A stretch of DNA of 55,891 bases from a virus. This document shows, one piece after another, positions 1 through 7,223 of the stretch. The notes under the pieces were generated by a model. It made no database searches. It was not told where the DNA came from and was given only the letters and a program-made list of their open reading frames with translations. The position numbers and the translations under genes were made by a program. Each line of letters starts with the position of its first letter. Position 1 is the stretch's first letter. The stretch spans positions 1-55,891 of the IMG/VR virus record IMGVR_UViG_3300044821_000052, one strand, 5' to 3'.

Positions 1-219
1 CGTGCGGCAGTATCGTCACGGGCGCAGGTTCTTCGATGGTAGTCGCCGATGGATTCATCTCGGTCAAGACCACTCCGCAGTATGAGGATGGTACTGAGTT
101 CCTGCAGAAGCGCGCTGATGGCATTCTGTGTGTGAACCAGAAGGACCCGGGGCAGCTGAAGCGCGTGCAACTTGAGGCTCTCTTCTGTGTACTTGATCCC
201 GATCTTCGTGTCATGGTTG
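1..219. repeat. Terminal overlap, left copy (circular assembly)
   Basis: Bases 1-219 recur at 55673-55891 with two differences: C44 versus A55716 and T92 versus C55764. Both fall in third codon positions and are synonymous (Val and Gly). The reading frame at the window end continues exactly into the frame at the window start. The simplest reading is a circular or circularly permuted genome assembled from two slightly different haplotypes, with a unit length near 55,672 bp. Confidence 0.9.
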
Positions 220-614
220 ATGGTGCACGACTTCTCACTACGGGTGGCGTGACTGGTACTGGTGCGGTCTTTACGGATGCATTGAACACCAACCGATTCT
301 CGCTTGAAGTTTGGCAGAACGTCACTGGTCGTAATGCCTGCAATGCGTCTGGCCAGCAGCAGTATGTGTACTGGTTCTATCCGAACCTGGGCAACCCGGT
401 GGTGCAGGACTTCACGCAGGACAACAACGCTTTGCAGTGGCATGAGACCATGGAGTCCATGGGTATCGGTACCAGTTGGGGTGCATATCCGACTGTATTG
501 CCTCCAAGTACGTATCTCGGAAGCAACACGCTAGTTGCTGGTGACCATTACGGTTATAACATCACGTCGACTGCTCCGCCGACCGCCTCCTGTGGCGCGG
601 TTACAGTATCGTAA
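3..614 (+). CDS. Probable major tail protein, 3' part
   Basis: This is the body of a 224-residue protein whose start codon lies at 55612, across the circular junction. It has the style of actinophage major tail proteins that follow the capsid genes: an N-terminal CG pair, an EGTEF-like acidic segment, CVNQKDP, FSLEVWQ, then YVYWFYPNLGNP and a C-terminal APP/SCG tail. That assignment rests on remembered family resemblance, not a search. No other candidate tail-tube gene lies between the neck genes and the tail chaperones, which supports the call. It ends before a strong hairpin at 647-690. Its position upstream of the neck genes is unusual for a tail-tube gene. An alternative is another virion protein. 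Confidence 0.6.
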   Translation, partial: CGSIVTGAGSSMVVADGFISVKTTPQYEDGTEFLQKRADGILCVNQKDPGQLKRVQLEALFCVLDPDLRVMVDGARLLTTGGVTGTGAVFTDALNTNRFSLEVWQNVTGRNACNASGQQQYVYWFYPNLGNPVVQDFTQDNNALQWHETMESMGIGTSWGAYPTVLPPSTYLGSNTLVAGDHYGYNITSTAPPTASCGAVTVS

Positions 615-646
615 CCAAACAGGTACTGTAGCGCCCAGCGGGGGCA

Positions 647-690
647 CACGAACCGGATGTCGGGTAGTAACCTCCCGGGTCCGGTTCGTG
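647..690 (+). terminator. Strong hairpin after major tail protein gene
   Basis: CACGAACCGGA (647-657) pairs perfectly with TCCGGTTCGTG (680-690), and a small inner CGGG/CCCG stem can form in the loop. It sits 33 bases after the stop codon and is followed by CGTATTTA, not a clear T tract. It may be an attenuating terminator or an RNA processing/stability element that sets a high level of the upstream message. Confidence 0.5.
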
Positions 691-723
691 CGTATTTAGA
701 GGATGTTTAGACAGGGAGCGTTA

Positions 724-1008
724 ATGCCCATCATCGTGCAACTGGGTAACCCCACGCCAGTCCAGATCATCGGTGCGGATCGTCGGCAACTTGGTTTCGA
801 GTCCATGACCGAAGTCCACGTGCCAGATGCTACGCCATTAATGACGGCACTAGGTGAGGTAACCCATATCAGTTTGTGGACCGCGCATTCGGACGACAAG
901 ACACCATCCTGGGTTGCCTGCTCTGACGACACATTCGGCAAGATGCTTGCCAGCCACTGGGGCATCGAGCTTCGTCCCTTGAAGGGAGTGACCGGAGATG
1001 CTAACTAA
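724..1008 (+). CDS. Small structural-region protein, unknown
   Basis: A 94-residue protein of unknown function. The start at 724 is preferred over the in-frame ATG at 703 because GGGAG lies six bases upstream of 724, while the upstream ATG directly abuts its purine tract. The sequence is mixed alpha/beta in character with no membrane segment and no Cys pairs (one Cys). It overlaps the next gene by 11 bases, so the two are translationally coupled. Lying between the tail protein and decoration-like proteins, it is probably a virion or neck component; this is inferred from position only. Confidence 0.6.
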   Translation: MPIIVQLGNPTPVQIIGADRRQLGFESMTEVHVPDATPLMTALGEVTHISLWTAHSDDKTPSWVACSDDTFGKMLASHWGIELRPLKGVTGDAN

Positions 1009-1390
1009 CGCCGGCAAGGACATGGTCGCTGGCCAGGTCGCTGGTACCAGCGCCCAGCCGGCCGCCGCGAACTACATCGCGCTGACGGCCAACTCATCCG
1101 CAGCAGTCAACACCGACACCACGCTTACTGCGGAGATCACCACGGCAGGTGGCGGACTGCTTCGTGCGCAGGCCACGTACGCGCACACCGGTGGTACGTC
1201 CACATTCACACTGACGAAGACGTTCACCGCGAACGGATCGGACTCACTGCCAGTCACGATCGCGAAGATCGGTGTGTTCAACGCGTCGAGCAGCGGCACG
1301 ATGGCATTCGAGACGCTCCTGGGTACGACCGCCACACTGTCAGCTTCTGGTGATGCCGTGACAATCACCGAGACGGTAACCCTCTCCTGA
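998..1390 (+). CDS. Phage fibre/decoration-like beta protein
   Basis: A 130-residue, Thr/Ala/Ser-rich protein, probably all-beta. It matches a common phage structural family with an N-terminal NAGKDMVAGQ helix, then ANYIALT, a TTLTAEITTAGGGL-type strand, a YAHTGGTSTFTLTKTF segment and an IGVFNASS..FETLL core. Such proteins are usually tail-fibre or virion decoration subunits. It is markedly G+C-rich: a hand count of 1021-1080 gives 43 G+C of 60. It opens a G+C-rich block that runs into the first half of the repeat protein. Family recognition is from memory; exact virion location is unknown. Confidence 0.6.
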   Translation: MLTNAGKDMVAGQVAGTSAQPAAANYIALTANSSAAVNTDTTLTAEITTAGGGLLRAQATYAHTGGTSTFTLTKTFTANGSDSLPVTIAKIGVFNASSSGTMAFETLLGTTATLSASGDAVTITETVTLS

Positions 1391-1403
1391 TCGGGGACTA
1401 GCT

Positions 1404-1937
1404 ATGCGGCAATACTGGGCCGCGCAACTCGGGCCGCTGCACCTGGCGTCCGGGTCGGCGTTGGCATCCTCGACCACGTTGACGGACGTCAGCCCGACTC
1501 CTCCGATCCTTATCCCGTCGAACCTGCTCGACGTCGGCATGGAGATCGAGCTGTGCGCCACGCTCAACTTCAGCACGACCGGCACACCGACGCTGCTGGT
1601 CGGCTTCTACCACAACGGCGTCGCTAACACCGTCATCGGAGCCACGTCCGCCGTGACCACCGGTTCTGGCGCAGCGGCATGGCCAATCGAGATGTACTGG
1701 CGTGGCCGGGTCCGCAGCATCGGCACCTCCGGCACCATCGTCGGCAAGGGCCACGTGAAGTTCGGTACGGCGCTGACCTCGTACAGCGTGCGACCCATCC
1801 CGGAAACGTCGGCTGGTCGAACCGTCACGATCGACACCACCACGGCGAAGTCGGTCACCGTCGGCGCCCAGTGGGGCACCAGCTCCGCATCCAACACGAT
1901 CACCTGTGATGACATCGCCGTACGTATATGGACCTGA
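1404..1937 (+). CDS. Putative beta-sandwich virion protein
   Basis: A 177-residue protein rich in Thr, Ser, Gly and Val with alternating hydrophobic residues, typical of a jelly-roll or lectin-like virion protein. No catalytic motif is visible. It begins 14 bases after the preceding gene, shares that gene's high G+C content and is followed by the large repeat protein. Together these three genes look like an accessory surface module placed between the major tail protein and the neck genes. A carbohydrate-binding or decoration role is inference. Confidence 0.55.
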   Translation: MRQYWAAQLGPLHLASGSALASSTTLTDVSPTPPILIPSNLLDVGMEIELCATLNFSTTGTPTLLVGFYHNGVANTVIGATSAVTTGSGAAAWPIEMYWRGRVRSIGTSGTIVGKGHVKFGTALTSYSVRPIPETSAGRTVTIDTTTAKSVTVGAQWGTSSASNTITCDDIAVRIWT

Positions 1938-2004
1938 GCCGGACCAACACCATTGAGGACCTACTAGCCGCCGGGTCTACTAGCACGAGCATCTGAGGTG
2001 AGCC

Positions 2005-5000
2005 GTGGCTATTGTCTTTGATGCATCCAGCCCGGCGATCGTCACGGCGTCTGTTACCTCGCCAACACCGCTCACGACTGCGGCGTTCACTCCACCCGCA
2101 GGTGCCATCCTTGTAATTGCCTGGGCTGGTGACTCATCGGCTTCCGGGGTACCCGGACCGACGATCGCAGATAACCTTGCGTCGCCTCTGACGTACATCC
2201 CGTTGGATTGGCAGTCCGTAGCTGACTCACCCAACGTCGGTGGTCAGGCAGCGATGTGGGTCAGTTCACCAACGCAACATCATTCGATGACCGTGTCTGT
2301 CACGAATGGGGACACCGGTGGCAATGACTCCGGTGCGCTCAAGGTGTGGGTACTAACTGGCGCCCTTAACACGGGTGTAGTCACCATTAAGGGCGGATCG
2401 AACGCGACCACCAACGTTATTGCGCAAACCTATACAGCACAAGCCACAGGCGGCATGGGGTTTGTTGTCAACTGCGACTGGGCAGTCGCTGGCGCAGAGA
2501 CTGCCGGAACTGGGTTAGGTTTCACAGGTAGTGGCAACGTTGGTACACATATTAGCTATTTCTTTGGTCATCGAACGAATGCTGATGACATTGTTGGCGC
2601 CAATAACACAATCAATGTCACGTTTCCCAACTCGTCAGTACAATCTAACTATGTAATAAGTGAAATCATACCGGCGGACTCGCCCACCGCCGGCCCGTGG
2701 ACTGACTACACCCCCGGTCGGGGTGGTCCAACCGGATCTGCCGTTCCATTCTTGGGCGACTCGAGCGTGGTCTCCACCTCCAACTTGACCAACAGCGCCG
2801 CCGCGGACAGCTTCACTACCTCGGACACCTGCGCTGCGTCGGTTGCGCTGGGTAGCGCGCCGAGCGATGCATTCACTACGGCTGATGCCGTCACGACGAC
2901 CCTGGCTGACGCGCGGAGTATCACGGACTCGGTGACGTCCTCGGACTCGCCAACACGCGCTGTGGCTACTCCACGCGCCTCTGCTGACGCGCTTACCACC
3001 GCGGACGCAGTAACCCGCGCCGTAGGCACGCCACGTGCGACGACGGACGCGTTCGTTACTTCTGACGCCCTGACGCGCTCACTGGCGCTGTCGCGTATGT
3101 CTAGTGATGCGTTCATGACAAGCGATGCGGCCACACGCGGTGGTGTCGTTGCCAGTCGCGCAACCGCTGACAGCACCACCTCGACGGACGTCGGCGCCAA
3201 ATCAGTTACGCTGGGTCGCTCGGCTAATGACACCCTTGCCACCGCCGACTTGCCGACGCGCGCCGTGGTCATCTCACGCGCCGCCACCGATTCCGTCACC
3301 TCGGCCGACACCCCGACCCGCACCGTCACATACCCTCGCGGCGCAGCGGACAGCGCCACCGTCACTGACGGCGGTAGCCGGTCGGTTACGTGTCTGCGAA
3401 GCCCAACCGACGCGGTCACCCTTTCCGGCGCGGTCACCGCGACCAGTACTCACTCCAGGGCCACGACCGACAGCGTGACCATGAGCGATTCTGGCGTCGC
3501 CCAGCGGACCATCATTTGTACGGCCAGCGACAGCGTCACGGCTTCCGCCGCGGCAGCGGTGGCGATTGCTCAGGCCCGCGCGATCGCGGACGGCATCACC
3601 AGCAGCGACGCCGTTGTACGGAGCGGCACGCTCATCCGGGCACCCTCTGACACCGTCCACCTCGTCGACGGTGCTGCCCGCGCCGTGGCTACTCCACATG
3701 CAACTGCAGATGGATTCACAAGTAGTGATGTGCCAACGCACACGACTGCATTCACCCGAAGTACTGCGGATGGACTCACAAGCAGTGACATAGTGTCGCA
3801 TGTGACTGCATTTGCTCGTAGTGCCACTGATGCATTCACGACTGCTGATGCTGTTACTCGGTCATTGACTTGTCCCCGCGGGCCAACTGATTCGATTACT
3901 CTCGGGCAAGCAGTCAGCGCAACATCAGCATACTCTCGACCTAGGTCTGATAGCATCACTCTTGCTGATGCTGTCGGACATACTACTATATACCCACGTA
4001 CCTCTGCTGATTCCATTACGCAGGTTCAGACACTTTCTCGGCAGACTTCAGTCGCCGCTGGTAGTCTTGACACAGTCGGTCTGGCAGATGTCGCTACGCG
4101 GGTGTTACTGCTTTTGCGTGGGCAATCTGGTGCAGTAACATTTACTGATGTTGGAACTGCTGGTGCGCGTGCGATATATGCCGCAACTGACACGGTTACT
4201 CTCACAGATGCTGTCAGTCATGCTTCTACATACATACGTAGTGCTACTGATGCATTTGCTATCACGGATGTTGTCACACAGGGTGCCAATCACAGTCGTA
4301 TTACATTTGATACACTAACCCTATCAGATGTTCGAATCTTTTACTATGGTAGGTGCAGGCATCCCATGAACATTTCGCAAGGCAGCAATGCAACACTTGA
4401 GGCTTCCTTCATCCAGTATGGCACTGGTGCGCAGATCAATGTCACAGGGTTGACAATTCAGATTGTGCGCGTAGTTGACGGCATAACAGTGCTAGGACCT
4501 ACCAGTACTGGCGTGCAGCAACTGGCAACGGGTCTCTATGCATATATATGGTCGGTACCAGTTAATGCCCAACTAGGCGACTATGCTGCCATCTGGGCTG
4601 GTGATTACCTGGGCCAACCGATGCAGGTGGTAGACACACTTGCCGTTACAAGCTTTGCATCGAATACGGGTCAGAACTTGGTTGGGCCATCTGCACCGTG
4701 GCCGGTCACCTGGACCTGCGACCTTAGTGCGTATTCACCAGAGATCACTGGTGTTGCACTTCAGGCTGCAACAGAGATCCTGTACTCGCTGACTGGGCGA
4801 CGGTACGGCACAACCCAGATGACGATTCGTCCATGTCGTCGTGGGCAGTTCGATGCCATGTACCCAGGCGGTGGCAACTGGTGGATGTGGGGCCAATGGC
4901 CACGCCCACTCTTTTACAGTGGTGTGTGGTACAACATCACATGCGGAAACTGCACTGGTGGAACTTGTTCGTGTAATTACATCGATGAAGCATGGATGCC

Positions 5001-5469
5001 ATCACCAGTATCAAGTGTTGATGGTGTCATGGTCGATGGTGTTGCACTGAATCCATCTGCCTACCAACTTCGTGACTACCGGTACCTACAACGTATCGAC
5101 GGCAGTAACTGGCCATTGTGCAATGACCTGACGAAGAGTGACAGTAACGTCGGGACATGGTCTGTCACACTGACGCTGGGTGAAGCAGTCCCTCAGATGG
5201 GCCAGATCGCCGTCGGAGAGCTGGCATGCCAGTTTGTCAAGCTGCTGGCCAACGACTCGTCCTGCACGCTTCCTAAGCCAGTACAACAGCTTGTCCGGCA
5301 AGGCGTCACGATGAACTTCTTGGATCCTAACCAGATCTTCGCCAATGGACGTGTCGGGTTGTACATGTGCGACATGTTCATCGCATCGCAGAATCCACAT
5401 GCATTGATGGAACGTGCTCGTTCGTACGATGTTGATGGTGATGCCTATTCAATCCTGGGAGGGCCGTAA
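2005..5469 (+). CDS. Giant neck protein: 26x20-aa repeats fused to head-tail adaptor
   Basis: 1154 residues from a GTG start behind GAGGTGA. Residues 1-230 form a Thr/Gly-rich beta domain. Residues 268 to about 788 are about 26 tandem units of 20 residues (one of 21), consensus D-[SAG]-[FVIL]-T-x-x-D-x-x-[TS]-[RH]-x5-R-x3. Next comes an Ig-like or BppU-like domain (about 790-890). The last ~260 residues resemble gp6-type head-tail adaptors: helical start, Cys-rich CGNCTGGTCSC insert, YQLRDYRYL and a helical C-terminus. This suggests a fibre or whisker anchored at the neck. The first ~15 repeats are very G+C-rich, the rest are not. The stop overlaps the next start (TAATG). The adaptor call is moderately sure; the fibre role is inferred. 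Confidence 0.75.
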   Translation: MAIVFDASSPAIVTASVTSPTPLTTAAFTPPAGAILVIAWAGDSSASGVPGPTIADNLASPLTYIPLDWQSVADSPNVGGQAAMWVSSPTQHHSMTVSVTNGDTGGNDSGALKVWVLTGALNTGVVTIKGGSNATTNVIAQTYTAQATGGMGFVVNCDWAVAGAETAGTGLGFTGSGNVGTHISYFFGHRTNADDIVGANNTINVTFPNSSVQSNYVISEIIPADSPTAGPWTDYTPGRGGPTGSAVPFLGDSSVVSTSNLTNSAAADSFTTSDTCAASVALGSAPSDAFTTADAVTTTLADARSITDSVTSSDSPTRAVATPRASADALTTADAVTRAVGTPRATTDAFVTSDALTRSLALSRMSSDAFMTSDAATRGGVVASRATADSTTSTDVGAKSVTLGRSANDTLATADLPTRAVVISRAATDSVTSADTPTRTVTYPRGAADSATVTDGGSRSVTCLRSPTDAVTLSGAVTATSTHSRATTDSVTMSDSGVAQRTIICTASDSVTASAAAAVAIAQARAIADGITSSDAVVRSGTLIRAPSDTVHLVDGAARAVATPHATADGFTSSDVPTHTTAFTRSTADGLTSSDIVSHVTAFARSATDAFTTADAVTRSLTCPRGPTDSITLGQAVSATSAYSRPRSDSITLADAVGHTTIYPRTSADSITQVQTLSRQTSVAAGSLDTVGLADVATRVLLLLRGQSGAVTFTDVGTAGARAIYAATDTVTLTDAVSHASTYIRSATDAFAITDVVTQGANHSRITFDTLTLSDVRIFYYGRCRHPMNISQGSNATLEASFIQYGTGAQINVTGLTIQIVRVVDGITVLGPTSTGVQQLATGLYAYIWSVPVNAQLGDYAAIWAGDYLGQPMQVVDTLAVTSFASNTGQNLVGPSAPWPVTWTCDLSAYSPEITGVALQAATEILYSLTGRRYGTTQMTIRPCRRGQFDAMYPGGGNWWMWGQWPRPLFYSGVWYNITCGNCTGGTCSCNYIDEAWMPSPVSSVDGVMVDGVALNPSAYQLRDYRYLQRIDGSNWPLCNDLTKSDSNVGTWSVTLTLGEAVPQMGQIAVGELACQFVKLLANDSSCTLPKPVQQLVRQGVTMNFLDPNQIFANGRVGLYMCDMFIASQNPHALMERARSYDVDGDAYSILGGP
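2806..4330 (+). repeat. 26 tandem 60-bp coding repeats
   Basis: Aligning on the Asp that opens each unit gives 26 units between codons at 2806 and 4309: 25 intervals covering 501 residues, i.e. 24 of 20 residues and one of 21. Unit sequences are diverged at DNA level but the D..T..D...R...R frame is kept. Hand counts give 45/60 G+C at 3301-3360 and 26/60 at 4201-4260; the change occurs near 3690. Confidence 0.85.
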
Positions 5470-6020
5470 TGCCAAACGTGATAACGAATACCGCGATTTG
5501 TGACACTGCTTCCCAGTTGGTGACGGGTATCGGCGCTGCAATCAACGCTGCACAGGCACCTGATGATGTACTGCAACGAGTGCTCTTTCAGTATGGTGAT
5601 GTCGCCTGGGACAACTGTGAATGTGGTTTGTTGACCCTGGGCATTAACCGCGTATTCACATCGCGTGTGTTCCCGACAGATACGTCGCGAGAGCGCATGG
5701 GCAACTGTGACGTCGGGTACAAGGTAGTGGACGCATCACTCTACGTGATTAGATGTGTTCCTATCGAGGGTGATGACTCCAACAATGCACTTGTCACTCC
5801 ACCAAAAATCAGTGACATGGAGAACGCTGCATATCGCGCATTCACTGACGAGAATGTCGCATGGAAGACATTAAGTTGCATGCTTAGGTCGATGTACCAG
5901 ACAGACCAGATCGCCGAATGGTTAGTGTCAGACTCGGTTCCATTGGGTCCACAGGGTGGTTGCGCAGGCGTTCAGATTAACTTCATGTACGCGTTTATGC
6001 GAGATTGTGAATGTCCGTGA
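5469..6020 (+). CDS. Probable tail terminator protein
   Basis: 183 residues, translated from an ATG that overlaps the previous stop by one base. The alpha/beta pattern, the length and the place between a head-tail adaptor and an HK97-gp10-like protein fit the tail terminator slot (caps the tail tube and joins it to the head). It contains a CECG motif and a C-terminal MRDCECP tail. A hydrophobic-strand and VDASLYVIRCVP segment is typical of such proteins, but no diagnostic motif exists, so the call depends on context. Confidence 0.55.
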   Translation: MPNVITNTAICDTASQLVTGIGAAINAAQAPDDVLQRVLFQYGDVAWDNCECGLLTLGINRVFTSRVFPTDTSRERMGNCDVGYKVVDASLYVIRCVPIEGDDSNNALVTPPKISDMENAAYRAFTDENVAWKTLSCMLRSMYQTDQIAEWLVSDSVPLGPQGGCAGVQINFMYAFMRDCECP

Positions 6021-6021
6021 C

Positions 6022-6465
6022 ATGGGAACTGCCAGTGTGTCCAGTACATACAATGCTGCCGCTGTACGGCAGCTTCTGACTAGCCCCAGTGGTGGCCTGG
6101 TCAAAGATCTGATGCGCCGTGGGTTATTGGTTGAGTCAGCTGCAAAGCGGAACCTCAGGTCGTCTCCCACCCGCGTCAACACTGGGCGCCTTTCAGGATC
6201 TATCACAATGCGTGTCGTGACAGTCAATGGTGCACCAGCAGTTCGCATTGGCACATCAGTCAAGTATGCCATGTTCGTGCATCAAGGCACTGGAGTATAT
6301 GGCCCAGCTGGGCGCATGATTCACCCTGTCAACAAGAAGGTGCTGCGCTGGCGTTCACGAACTGCATCTGGTAAGAAAGGCAAGGGCTACACTTTCTCAA
6401 TGTATTCACGAGGCATGAAGCCTAATCCATTCTTGAAGAATGCACTCAAGGCCGCACGAGGATAG
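6022..6465 (+). CDS. HK97 gp10-like head-tail joining protein
   Basis: 147 residues using the ATG at 6022, one base after the previous stop; an in-frame upstream start at 5956 would overlap that gene widely and is rejected. Family signs are an N-terminal helix, AKRNLRSSPTRVNTGRLSGSI (near 33-53), then VRIGTSVKYAMFVHQGTG and a C-terminal RGMKPNPFLKNALKA. This is the usual gp10/neck-protein order with the conserved GRL-S and YA-FVHxGTG parts. It acts in head-tail joining. Translation probably depends on coupling, since no clear Shine-Dalgarno is present. Confidence 0.8.
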   Translation: MGTASVSSTYNAAAVRQLLTSPSGGLVKDLMRRGLLVESAAKRNLRSSPTRVNTGRLSGSITMRVVTVNGAPAVRIGTSVKYAMFVHQGTGVYGPAGRMIHPVNKKVLRWRSRTASGKKGKGYTFSMYSRGMKPNPFLKNALKAARG

Positions 6466-6539
6466 ATTCAAGAATACCTATATGTCCTTTCTGCCGTATA
6501 TGATAATAGTAAGTGTTACCACCGTTGCGGAGGAAAGTC

Positions 6540-6992
6540 ATGCCAAACAGTAATGGACTTGTTGAGATCAAGGACTTTGAATTTAGTCCTGACCCCAAAC
6601 GATTCCGCATGTACAAAGATGATGAATTCATCTTCGAGGCGATGCCAGTCATTCCAATTGGTCTGCTTGACCGACTGAAGAATTTGCGCAAGATTACTGC
6701 GGACTCTGATGACTCCGCGGAGATGGTTCTTGACTTCTTTGACCAGGTGCTGCTACCCGGGTCATCCATTGAATTGCGCAAGCGTGCGACTGAGCCCAGC
6801 AAGTTTCCATTCGGGATCAACCACATGCAACCCATCATGGAGTGGTTGATGGAGGCGTATGGCATGCGCCCTACACAGCCGTCATCGGACTTCTCCAGTG
6901 GCTCGGTGACGGAGCAGTCCTCTATGAGTTTGACGGATGGTGCACCAGTCGAGGAATCGACCCCTGGGGGCTCCCTGCCCACCGTTGCTTAA
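6540..6992 (+). CDS. Tail assembly chaperone (gpG-like)
   Basis: 150 residues from ATG 6540 with an excellent GGAGGAAAG ribosome-binding site. Its content (KDFEFSPDPKRFRMYKDDEF, predicted helices, then MEAYGMRPTQPSSDFSSGS) is typical of the first actinophage tail assembly chaperone, which coats the tape measure during assembly. The tail of the gene overlaps a second open frame in the -1 register (open from 6794 to 7222). The pair sits directly before the tape measure gene, the canonical place for a frameshifted G/GT pair. A possible promoter-like TATGATAAT lies at about 6499-6507. Confidence 0.85.
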   Translation: MPNSNGLVEIKDFEFSPDPKRFRMYKDDEFIFEAMPVIPIGLLDRLKNLRKITADSDDSAEMVLDFFDQVLLPGSSIELRKRATEPSKFPFGINHMQPIMEWLMEAYGMRPTQPSSDFSSGSVTEQSSMSLTDGAPVEESTPGGSLPTVA

Positions 6993-7222
6993 ATCTCATT
7001 TACGTCTTTGCTCAAGAACAAATTCGAGCGAGTGTAACTGAGGAGCAATCGAGTCGTCTTCAACAGTTTCAGGACCGCTGCACTGGGGCATTAACAACTT
7101 ACCGTACGAAGATTGAGATATTACGTAATGGCCAGCAGATTCGGCCACCGTCATGGTGGGTTGATGATGACGAAGCATCTGCATCGTCTATGGTAGCAGT
7201 TGCAGAGCTAACCGGGGGCTAA
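6794..7222 (+). CDS. Tail assembly chaperone -1 frame extension (gpT-like)
   Basis: An open frame in the -1 register relative to the gpG-like gene, open from 6794 (after TGA at 6791-6793) to the stop at 7220-7222. The conserved second-chaperone core is EFDGWCTSRGIDPWGLPAHR followed by a helical segment, which must be joined upstream of about 6900. No canonical X-XXY-YYZ heptamer was found in the overlap; the nearest homopolymer run (CCCCTGGGGGC, 6961-6971) lies too far downstream to preserve the core. Either an atypical slip or independent initiation at GTG 6842 is possible. Confidence 0.7.
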   Translation, partial: AQQVSIRDQPHATHHGVVDGGVWHAPYTAVIGLLQWLGDGAVLYEFDGWCTSRGIDPWGLPAHRCLNLIYVFAQEQIRASVTEEQSSRLQQFQDRCTGALTTYRTKIEILRNGQQIRPPSWWVDDDEASASSMVAVAELTGG

Positions 7223-7223
7223 C

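Noticed and set aside
2706-3437. 243-residue leftward open frame
   Set aside because: Mirror of the 60-bp repeats in the neck protein gene; an artefact of high-G+C repeats.
6961-6971. CCCCTGGGGGC as chaperone slip site
   Set aside because: Slipping here would leave out the EFDGWC core of the second chaperone, and the P-site codon would mispair at its first base.
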